Of a DNA stretch of 64,000 nt, positions 37,620-47,369 are shown in pieces (within the stretch, counting starts at the first letter, position 1; each line of letters begins with the position of its first letter). The translations under genes and the position numbers were made by a program. Below the pieces are notes generated by a model. That model was not told the DNA's origin. It ran no database searches and worked only from the letters and a program-made list of their open reading frames with translations. Source of the stretch: Serinus canaria (Eukaryota > Chordata > Aves > Passeriformes > Fringillidae); NCBI RefSeq assembly GCF_022539315.1, contig NC_066316.1, forward strand, positions 33,171,245-33,235,244, written 5' to 3'.

Positions 37620-38155
37620 ATCAGGAAGAGCCCTCGGAGTGTCAGCCGGACTTGTTAGGTGACAACTTCTCCCTTAGGCCAATGGCTGCTTTAAAAACAG
37701 CCATGGTTACACTGAATTGCTCCGCGGGAAACTTTGGGCGTCTAGCGCGCTTTTATGCTGATTTGAGGCTCAAGCTTTTCCGTTCCAGCTCTGTGCTTCT
37801 TTTTCCGGGGCTTCCCCTTTCTCCCGTTGCAGAAACACAAATTCTGTCCTCTCGGAGCTGTTTCTGAAGACCCCTGTTTGCCTCTCGGAGCTGGGGTTTT
37901 CCTTAACATTCCTTTGAGGAGAAGAGCGTGGCACAGCAGGAGCTGCGCTGACCTCTAGTGACAGCTCGGGAGGACACAAAGTGTCTCTGCTGTTCACACC
38001 CACCACCAGCAGCTTCCCTCCGAGCATCCCCCTGTCCTGCAGCGTTCAGCCCAAACAAATCCCAAGGGCTTAATCTCTCCTACAGTATCTCCAAGCCTTT
38101 ATCATATTTGATTAAATTTCTGTCCAGTTGTTGAACAGCTGGTGTGGGACTCCGA
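37620..38155 (-). promoter_or_regulatory. CpG-enriched segment, candidate RASGRP3 promoter / first untranslated exon
   Basis: CpG dinucleotides, rare elsewhere in the interval, cluster here (roughly two dozen by eye). Examples are GCGGGAAACTTTGGGCG at about 37724-37740, AGCGCGC at 37744-37750, and repeated CTCGGAGCTG at about 37840-37895. GCGGGAAA at 37724-37731 matches an E2F site. The segment lies between the LTBP1 3' end and the RASGRP3 coding exon, which must be spliced to an upstream untranslated exon because it starts with a 3' splice site. I could not identify a confident donor site or start point, so this is an inference from composition and position. A distal enhancer is the main alternative. 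Confidence 0.35.
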
Positions 38156-40204
38156 TCTTCTGCTGGCTGTGCAATGGCAGAATTCTATTAACTTTTATTA
38201 ATGCTTATTAATTATAAAATAGACAAATTTTGCAAGCTGATGATATTTCATTCCATTTATAATCCTACAATAAAATTATTTATATGAAGATAACCCCTGA
38301 AACTCAGAGTTTACAAAATCTTGTTTTTACTCTTACGATTTGCCTTTTAACTCCATTTCAATCCATATGTCTTGCTGCCAACAGGGGAGTTGGAAGGGTT
38401 AAATGAGATTCTACTTGTTATGAAACACAGAGAAAAATCTTGTAATTAGCAAATGTATCTAGGGTTGCTAGATCTCTTTCAAAATGTTTTAGACATTTCA
38501 TGCTTCACAGTTTTAAATGGTTTTAATTTTTAAAATTTTGAAGTGTTAGAAAACTGCCTTTAAACTGGGAGCAGAGTTACTCCCTGTGTGAGTCTCTGAA
38601 GTCAGCTGTGTGCACCAAAAATTGAGTTGCACCAGAGTTAGGTGGGACAGTCTTCATATTAACAGATATTGTCAACTGTGCTTGTACAGAAGAATGAAGA
38701 GACGACAGTGGAAATTGGAGGGAACTAAACCAGAGACATTAGAAGTAGAAGGGAATCAAAATGTGAGAGAGACTCTGCAGGGACCTTTTGTTTGGCCTGC
38801 CCTGGAGGCTGGTAGATCCTGTGCAAGAGGCTCTTGTTCCAAGTGAGCCCTGGATGCTCCTGGGTCTCTGGGACCTGATTTGAGTTAGGTGTTTAGATTG
38901 GGAAAATACCCCTAGTGTTAGATTCTCCTAGACTACTGTCCTTGGGGTACATGTTTGCAAGTGTTTTCTTAGGTCTCATATGTGGGAGATGTAATGTGTT
39001 TAGCAAACCCTCAAACATAAACTGAATTTTACTGGATGAGGTAAGGGCCATTTTGGCTAAAAATAGTTATTGCTGCCTTCTGGTGGAATAACCCAATACC
39101 AGAACTATTACCAGATGCGAAATTAAAATATATGTCTGAATGCACTGTGCACTCAGCAGTGAAATCCTCAAAAGCTCCCTGTCATCTGCTTTGGTTTATC
39201 TCCAGTGGGCTTCAATGAACCAACACCACAATCAGTAAAACAGCTAATGCAGTTCCTTTTTTTTCTTTAGCAGTCTAAGGGAATTTAAAAACAATAATTT
39301 TCCTTTTTTTAAAAAAAGTATAATCATGAGAAAATGTGAATGAAAATTCTGTGTTCATTCAGCTCACTGTTGTGCAAAGCAAAGGATTTCCCTTTCCTGT
39401 CTTTTTTTTGAAACTTCCTTATTCTATGTTTGTTGTTCAGCTTGGTTTGGTGATGCTGCAGGCCAAAGAACACATTCATTGCTAAAGGCATGTTTGAGAT
39501 GTCTTGCTTATGGTAAAAGAAGGACACAGATGTCACATCTCTCTGGGTAGTTTTGCTGCTTGGTGATGGTGGTGGTTTCTATTCCTGTGAGGAGAGGGAT
39601 CTCTGTGAGGGAAATGATCGGTTTACCTTGGCTGGTCTTCCTAAGCACCGGAGAGCAGCTATCAATTTCACCGCATGCCAAATCTTTATTTAGTGACTGA
39701 AAACTGCTTTTGTGGCCTCCAATGCCAGTGAACAGGAAGCATGGGATACATGAGAGGCTGAGGCTTTGGATCATGAGCAAATGACAGGATGTGCTGGAGG
39801 CAAAATAGCAAAAGCAGGACTTCAGTGAAGACAGCTCCTGGAAAGGGGTATCAAATGGAACAGAAAGTGGGGAATGCCCTTGTGCCCAGAGATGAGCTGG
39901 GTGGCTGCCTGCAGCAAGAAGGACAGGTGTGTCACATCCTGAGAATAGAGTGCACTCACAAAGTTACAGGGACTGCCCTGATAACAGCAAAGTTTCCTTA
40001 GTTGAAAACAGACAATATCCTGCTGGGGATTTTGGAACATGTTTTACCCACTCTTCTGGGCAGCTACTGCCTGGATGAGAAGTGGCAGAAATTGAACTTT
40101 TAATGTGAAAGAAACAAAAAAATCTGCTTAGCTGCACTCAAAACTTTTCTGCCAGAGACATTCCTCATTAGACACACACGGTGGGATTTTTTTCAAAAGA
40201 GTTT
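38156..40204. other. Non-coding, nothing recognised
   Basis: AT-rich unique sequence. An AT palindrome (TTTTTTTAAAAAAA) lies near 39303-39317. No coding similarity. Confidence 0.6.
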
Positions 40205-40222
40205 GGCACAGCCTTTTCCCTG

Positions 40223-40265
40223 CTCCCACTGGAATCCATGTAGGTGCCACAGGTTTCAGTGGGAG
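40223..40265. repeat. Imperfect inverted repeat, possible old repeat
   Basis: CTCCCACTG at 40223-40231 is the exact reverse complement of CAGTGGGAG at 40257-40265. With wobble pairs and mismatches the stem extends to about 14 bases. The wording (CTGCTCCCACTGGAATCCAT, then TTTCAGTGGGAG) resembles ancient palindromic amniote repeats. The family is not assigned. Confidence 0.5.
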
Positions 40266-40799
40266 GAGAGCTAAATCAATACGGAGTGCTTTGGAAAAAT
40301 GCAGCTCAGAATGGATCCTGGCAGCCTGAGTAGATAGGGATTGGAGGTGATGCTGAAATTGTCACGTAGAAATTTTCCATGCTGGCTAGCGTTATCCTCT
40401 CCATCCTCCTCGGTTCAGAGCTAATGGAAAGCAGCGTGTGGCATAGCATGACTTGAGGGGAAGGGAAAGTCAGAGTTGAATAAAATAAGAATACCCTAAT
40501 TTCCTCTCTCCTCTGTGTCTTTTATCAGGACAAAAATTGCAGAACTTCCCTTCTTCCTGAGGTTGCCACTTAACTCTTGAACACAGAGGTTAACTGCAAT
40601 CAGCAGCACACATTGTGCATGCTGCTCCTCCTGGATGGGATTCTCCTGACGAGGGCTGAGCAGGCTGGTGCTCTGTTCTCTCCAAAGTGCACCTGACACA
40701 TGCTCAGGTCTGGGAGAAGTAGGGAAGGAGGTCATGTCCCCTCTGTCCCCCTACCTATCTCACATAAGGACAGGCAGCAGAGGCTGCCATGCCAGGTCA

Positions 40800-40905
40800 C
40801 AGGTCTCATGGAAAAATGTAGCTTGGAAGGGACCTCTGGAGGTCCCTAATGAAATCTCCTACCTTGGGCAGGGCAAACTTGAGAGTTCAGTGAGGTTGCT
40901 CAGGT
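40800..40905 (-). mobile_element. CR1 LINE 3' end, diverged fragment
   Basis: AGCTTGGAAGGGACCTCTGG AGGTC, followed by CCTTGGGCAGGGCAA, is the reverse complement of a CR1 3' terminus (ttggaagggacctctggagatca...). The fragment is short and diverged. Confidence 0.7.
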
Positions 40906-41520
40906 GCTGAGGCACAGCAGTAATTTCTCTGGTCTAGAGGGGAAAGAGCAAAGTGAGCACAGACCTCAGACGTATGTGAGAAAAAACATGCAGCCTGAAG
41001 ACTGTAAAAATGTCTATCTGGTGATCCAGTGGTCTTGAAGGAAACCTGACATAGCTGACATCCTGCATTTCTTTCGTTTATGACATTCTTTCCCCCTCAG
41101 GTAGTAAAATCTCTTACTAATACAGGTTGTCACAGGATAATCCTGTTTCATTACATGTTCTCTTGTTGGCACAAGGGCACTGAAGTGGTAAATGTTGGTG
41201 AGGAGCAAAGTGGTGCTTGGATTCAAGATCTTGCACAGCTGTGCCAGCTCTGGAGGCGGTGCCCCAGATGGGTCCAGATGTTCTAGTCCTTCTGTTGTGC
41301 GAGGTTATTCCTGCAGCTGAAAGTAGTGACAGTAGGCCAGTCCTGCAGCAGCCTCTGTTACTGTCACAAGGTGACATTGTCACTCACTGAGAAACCTTCA
41401 GCAAGGGGCTGATTTTCCTCATTCCCTCAGTTATTCTGTTTCTCTTCTGGACGCATCACATTCAGCTTCCCTAGGTAAATTTCAGATCTTCTGATAGAAA
41501 AATCTATACAAATACCAAAT
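40906..41520. other. Non-coding, nothing recognised
   Basis: Unique sequence between two CR1 fragments. No coding similarity seen. Confidence 0.6.
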
Positions 41521-41665
41521 AATCACAGAATTAATCAGTTTGAAAAAGACCTCTAAGATCACCGATCAACCTATGATCAAACACCACCATGTGAACTGGA
41601 CTATGGCACTGAGTGCCACATCCAGTCTTTCCTTAAGTGCTCTCAGGGACAGTGACTACACCAGC
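41521..41665 (-). mobile_element. CR1 LINE 3' end fragment
   Basis: AATCACAGAATTAATCAGTT TGAAAAAGACCTCTAAGATC matches the reversed CR1 3' terminus. It is followed by CTATGGCACTGAGTGCCACA TCCAGTC, also present in the CR1 copy at 28709-28985. It is 5'-truncated near 41665. Confidence 0.88.
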
Positions 41666-44600
41666 CATGGTCTCAGAAGTGAACAGTAGCCTCTGTTACA
41701 CACAGCAATTCACCCCTTTCTTTGCTTGAATGGCTTCTTAATAACTCCCTTGGCCTGCTTGGTGTTAAAAGAGACCCCAGCATGCACAAACTGCCCCTCA
41801 AAGTGGGTGGCATTGTTAAAAGAACAATACTGTAGTGTCTTCTAGAGGTAGCAGCGGGGTTCCTGAGTTTGCCATGCACTTTGAAGGAATGCACTGTGGT
41901 TTAATTGCTGCCCAGATCAGGCCTGTGACATGCTCTAATTGGGTCTGTCACCTTTTTTTTTTGAGGAATTAGGAAAGTGCCAAAGCCAGGAGCCCCTCTG
42001 CTGCCAAACTCAGACTGAACCCACACGAGGGTAACGATCAATGTGAGCTAATGGGTCACGACAACTCCTTTGGTGCCTTTTGCATTCTAGCACTTCTCTT
42101 AGTCAGGAATTTACTTGAGCATGTCAGTTGCCACTTACTAGCTGAATATTTGTTATCACTGTGAGCTCTGTCTCTTGGACCCAAACAATCTGTTCAGCTG
42201 TGAGAGTTCCTTTCCCAAGGAATGTTAGTGTTCACTGTGATAGTTTTAACACTGGCTAGTTTTTTCACTGAATAGCATCCCAACATGAAAGTATCTGTTC
42301 AAATCAAATACCTTTCTAGCTGAAATGCATGTAACCCCAGTTCCATAGTCACTTCATTGTCATGAACACAGCAGCATTAAAAGGGAACTAGCAGAATTCA
42401 GTTCTACCATGTCAGCAATTTTATTTTTTGTAGCAAGGAAATGTCTGCCTGAAAAAGAACTGATTTTTTTAGAGGATCCATATGGATATATAAAGTATTG
42501 GTGCCATTTGGTATAAATTGTAATCAGTTCCAGATTCTGCTGTACTCAGAAACTTGAATCATGGAGCTGTACGTGGTGGTTTCTGTATTTTGAAGGCTCT
42601 CACCTAAACCGCAGCTCTTGTAACAACTAAAATGGCTACAGCCATGGTGTCCAATCCCTTGTCTTAATCATGTTAAGAAAATGTTTGTTTAACTATGAAT
42701 CAAAATTGCATTCCTAAGCCCTGCAGCTTTTCAGGTGAAATGACAGAACCAGCCTCACTATACTGGGGCAAAGTAGGTGGGCTCCAGAGGCTGAATTTCA
42801 CTTAATTCCTCCAATTGTGGTTCCTTTGTCAAGCATTTCTGAAGGCCTGGAGCCAGGCAATGTGGAATACTAAGCACTGGGATGTAAGTGGGATTTAGGC
42901 TGCTTGGTCTGCCTTTGGCTCCCTGCGTGTGTTTTAAGGCATATTAGAGGTACAGGAAGGTGGAAGGGAAAGGCACAAGCACGCACAAAGTCTGCTGCCT
43001 GCTTACACAGTGACTGTGATTGATAAAAGTGTGTGGCTGTAATGAGCACACGGCTATTGAACCAGCAGAACATTTCGAGCTTCATTCAGGACTTGAGTCA
43101 ACTGCTGCCCTATTGAATTAGGAAGGGGAGATGGAAGATGGCTGGACACACCAACATGTTTTTTGAGAATTGCTGCCAACAGAAACTGATAGGTGAAGAG
43201 ATGGTTTAGGTTTGCTGGGGGATTTGTTTTCCATGGAACCAGAGCCAGCACAAGGCATCAGTCTGAACCTACTGGTAGCTTTCTATGCTGTGACCAATTT
43301 CCACCATGTCTATAAGACAAGCTAGAGCAAAAGGCCAGCACAACCTGAGGTCTGTGAACTTTGATGAACAGCTAGAGACAAGAGAGCCAACTAATCCTCC
43401 CTGCTGAGAGCATAGACAACTTTTAGTTTGGCAGCAGTTGTGCCAGTGCATCTGCACCTGCCAGCCTGTCCTGGCACTCACACCTGCAAACAGGTGCTAC
43501 CTGTGAGTGGATTGATAGTGTACTGGGATGCTGAAAATCTGGGGCCAGGGTGAGAGCTGCAGTGGTGGCTCGGGGCCCCAGGCTGTCTTACAGAGATGAA
43601 CACAGCTGGGTACTGAAGCAGAGGGAGGTGGGAGTCAGGAGAGCACTGTCTTGTCTATAAATTTTCATGGTGGCTGAGAGCAGCCCAGGGCTCATCCTGA
43701 ACCCAGTGAAAGGCTGTCACTGTGACCTTGCTCTTTGGTAAAATTGTAGGATTAATGTCAAGCAGGACAACTAAGAGCTCTTTAGTTACAGCATTCACTA
43801 ATAAGACTAGACCTTCCCTCCTTCTTCCTTAACCACAGCAGGCAAGCAACAATTATTTTTGTGAGTGTAATTACAGACCAGCTCTAGTGTCTGTGATCCA
43901 CCTCTTTTTGATTAGAAGAGTAATTGGCCTTCCAGCCTCCCCTGCCTAATTCTAGAAAAGTAGAGAGTTTGGCAATTCACAAAGGATCTCTTCCCTAAAG
44001 ATCCCTCTCTCCAGAGTTTATTGAGAATGTTTACTGCATTTTGACAGTATCTCCACTAGTCCTAGTGTCAGGTTCCAGCAGACAGAGAGAAGTGTCCTGG
44101 GAAGGACAGATGCCACTGCACATTTACAGTCACATGGACTTTAGTAAGATCTACTGCAGTGCGCCGAACTGAAAAGGACAGAGTTAATGATATTTTTGGT
44201 TCAGTGGCTGACCTGAATATTGGAAAATAATTTTTATTCAGAATCAAAACAAGTTTTGACTTTTTTTGTTGTTGGGTTTTTTTTTTTTTTTTTTTTTAAT
44301 GAGAAATAACCAAATATTTGGACAATTGGACTGAATTTGACTCACTTTTAAAAATCTCAAGTTATCCTTCTCCTTTTAATGCAGGGCAGGTCTAGAGGAC
44401 ATAGCAAAACATTTCATTTCAAAAATATGAAAAGGACCTGTTTCAGGATTTCTGAAAGAAACTCTTTCACTCTGGAGAAGGTCAAAGTGAAACATCTGTC
44501 GGTCTCCTAATCTCTCTCTCCTTCCACTGAAAAATAAGAGCTGATGGGAAGGTACAGTTCATCAAGAAAAGGAAATTCTCCCCCTTCTCCTCGGCATTTC

Positions 44601-44949
44601 TGAAAACCAGGCCATCATCCTGTAGAGTGTTATTTGCAGATTTAGTGGGAAACATGCCTAAACCAGGAAAGCAAAAAAAAATTCCATGTGAATCAGCTTC
44701 CAAATCAAACAGTTTCTGTAGGTCTGTGTTTGAAATCTTCCCCCTGGAAGCCTAACTTCAGGCATTAACTAATTCAGGTTCTGGTCGTATTAAAACAGAA
44801 TGAGAAGGAAAAACCAGCCAGACAACTCCCTAAAACTATTGTAATGTAAATTAAATCTAGTACTGAGAGGCTGATTCTTGTAATACAAACACACACATAA
44901 AAAAGGGGGGGACAGGGAGGAAAGGAGCCAAAATTAGTAAATAGTATTT
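41666..44949. other. Non-coding intergenic sequence downstream of LTBP1
   Basis: Unique sequence with a poly-T run at 44277-44297. On the minus strand further AATAAA-type signals occur (for example near 44231-44240), so a longer LTBP1 3' UTR ending here cannot be excluded. No coding similarity seen. Confidence 0.5.
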
Positions 44950-45816
44950 TTTTTCTAAAAAAAGGTGATTTTATTGAGTTTTAATATACAGTTTTAATAT
45001 GTTAGGGTAATCATACAAGATCTCTCTTGTGTTCAATTTACACATTACAATAGAGATGTGAGCTAAAATCTTTTGGTTTAATGTACAAAAGGAATCCAAT
45101 GTTGTCCACTAGCAGCTTTGAACTTGGCAAGAAAGGTTCTAAAGACTTTAAGTGCAGTAACAACCATAGAGGATACAAAATGAATATAAGGACTTTTCAC
45201 CAAGGTATATAAACATTTGAAAACAAATGGTGCCTGCTCCACAGGGCAGACAACTAGCAAATAAAAAAAAAGTCACTGACCAATGTTCCAGGGAAGGAGG
45301 AGCATCACCCTGTGTAACAGTTCTTATAAAATTGACTAAGAATATCTGTATCATAGAATTTGTACTGAACAGAAAAAAGGTCTGAAAAGAAACAGTAGGC
45401 AAGGAGATGAACAATCAAAAAAATGACATAGTAATATAAAATATTTCCATCACTATTTAAATGCCAAATTAATCAAGCAATAGTAAAAAAAAAATCCAAA
45501 ACAAAACTAAAAACAAAAACCAAAGCTCTTCTGTTTCAAATAACAGCACTGTTTTTGATAATTTTCAAAGAATTTTTTTTATGAACACACTATATACTTG
45601 TTTCTTTCATACAGAGCAATGTGTCCATTTGGTCTGTAACTTCAGTGAAGCTGATAAACAACCAACCCACCCATCACGTCTCACCTTTGATACATTTTAA
45701 CCCTTTTCTCCCCTTTTGTTCGCTACTCTGGCGCCTTCTCTCCTCAAGTTAAATACTTTTCTTCCTTTTCTTTATACAGTGCAGAGTGTATGGGCTTAGG
45801 ATGTGGAGATTTTCCT
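44950..45816 (-). other. LTBP1: LTBP1 3' UTR (probable extent)
   Basis: On the minus strand this runs from the LTBP1 stop codon to just past the first strong poly(A) signal. It is AT-rich, which is usual for a 3' UTR. The distal limit is set about 20 bases beyond AATAAA at 44970-44975 and is an estimate. Confidence 0.6.
44970..44975 (-). terminator. LTBP1: LTBP1 poly(A) signal AATAAA
   Basis: The minus strand reads CTCAATAAAATCACC here, the canonical hexamer, about 840 nt after the stop codon. It is the first strong signal in a suitable place, and a T-rich plus A-rich stretch follows. Use of this site is inferred. Confidence 0.6.
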
Positions 45817-45986
45817 CTACTCCAGTTCACTCTCTGGTTCTGAGTTCAGTGGTGTGCAGTAGTTTGGCTTGTCTGAAGGCACGTACCCAGGGAGACACAA
45901 GCACTTGTAGGAGCCTTCTGTGTTGATGCATTTGGCATTCTTGCAGAGGGACATCCTGTTGTTCAGCTCGTTGCACTCATTCACAT
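45817..45986 (-). CDS. LTBP1: LTBP1 terminal coding exon: last calcium-binding EGF-like domain and C-terminus
   Basis: The exon encodes DVNECNELNNRMSLCKNAKC, then INTEGSYKCLCLPGYVPSDK and PNYCTPLNSEPESELE, followed by TAG at 45817-45819. The D-V-N-E-C start and the C-x-N-x4-Y-x-C pattern are the calcium-binding and Asx-hydroxylation signatures of a cbEGF module with six cysteines. The 3' splice site reads TCTCCTTTTTGCAG just before 45986 and the exon starts in phase 1. The sequence is nearly identical to mammalian LTBP1 up to CTPLN; the short acidic tail differs and appears a few residues shorter than the human one, from memory. This module is part of the C-terminal region implicated in fibrillin binding. 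Confidence 0.97.
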
Positions 45987-47219
45987 CTGCAAAAAGGAGA
46001 CATCAAAAGACACATGTGCTCAGGTCTGGTGTGTAGTTAATACTCATTTAGTTCCAGCATTGTTAGGACTAGAACAATCTGCACAAATGCCCTGGGAGCT
46101 TGATTTTCAGTTCCGACTGGGTGGAATTAGGCTGGGCCAAAAGCCCTAAAAGATGAATTGGGAAGAGGTGGAAGTTATAGGAAATCAATAGGGCCTTAAA
46201 CTGTTAGATTACCAAGTCCAAACTCAGTCCAGCTGCACAGCAAAATTAAGTAACCACTTACATGTGTTTATCTGATGACTGAAGAGTGACTTTTAAGAAA
46301 GAATCTCCAAGTTCTCAGCATACCATCTGTACTTTACCAGCTGAATACTTTAGGAGCTGCTGGTGCTGTCAACTGAATAGCTGTGAGGACAAACTACCTG
46401 CACTCAACACCACGCAGCTTTGGCCTGACATACACTGCAGCTACATCTTTTCTTGCTATGGAGGCCAGCCTGCCATAAAGCCCTGAAGGTTACAAGGCAC
46501 ATGGGCAGCTCCTCCTCATAGAGCTGGGAGATTTCAGCTGGGTGTCACAAAGCAAAATGCTAAACAAGGCTAGTGCAGACCTTAGACTGAAATAATCTCA
46601 CTGCTTGTACTAGGCTTCTACACCGAGGGGTGGTTGTTTTGCTTCATCTCCTCACTGACATTTGCTGTTTCCAGGTTTAGTTGTTTTAATTGAAGATATA
46701 GATGTCTTGGCTAGTAAACGTGCAGACTTACTAGTCTGAGAGTGAGAGAAATAGCTGAGTGTGTTAACTGTTGAAGCCAGTGAAAATCGGACCAAACTTC
46801 ACCAGCTGGTTATATGCATATTTAGGCAATCCCTCTCAATTCACTCTTAAAAATCCACTCCTAAAATCACTCTTCTGCTCTGGATCCAGTTCCATCCTCC
46901 TAGCTTACTAAAGCCTTTGAACAACATTTGGTCTGTACATTAAAGTCTTGATATAAGTTTATCTTCATTCCAAAAATGTGTATCTGTTCAATTCTACTCC
47001 CATAACTGAACACAGCTGTAATGACCAAGATGCACTGAGAAACACCAAGATATTTTTGTAATAATTACTAGCCTTTGCAGTAAATAAAACAAAGCTTGGA
47101 TCTTTAATGCAATTCAGGTGATCATCCTTAAACCCTTTGTTCAAGGCCTCCTAAGGTCAAGTGACTGAGTAAACTGACAGACTACCAGGAGATAACTACA
47201 GGTGATATGCTATCCTCAC
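45987..47219 (-). other. LTBP1: LTBP1 last intron
   Basis: A 1233-bp intron with GTGAGG donor and CAG acceptor on the minus strand. No repeat or further exon was recognised inside it. Confidence 0.9.
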
Positions 47220-47369
47220 CAACACAGGTCATTTTGGCCATGTCCAGGTGATAACCATCAAAGCAGTCACAGGTGTAGCCCTCCTGGACTCTTACACATC
47301 GGCCATTTTCACATCCATTCAGAATACCACATTCCTCTGCTTGGAGCTCCTCAAAGCTGTTCAGGAATC
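47220..47369 (-). CDS. LTBP1: LTBP1 exon: penultimate EGF-like domain
   Basis: This 150-nt phase 1-1 exon encodes (R)[19 protein letters not shown], then [20 protein letters not shown] and [10 protein letters not shown]. It is flanked by acceptor TCCTCCCAG and donor GTGAGG. It carries six cysteines in EGF spacing, but lacks the D-x-D/N-E start (LQAEEC instead) and has CVRV where a cbEGF has C-x-N/D. It is therefore a non-canonical EGF module for calcium binding and beta-hydroxylation. The sequence is almost identical to mammalian LTBP1 here, so this is a family property rather than a defect of this copy. Confidence 0.97.
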
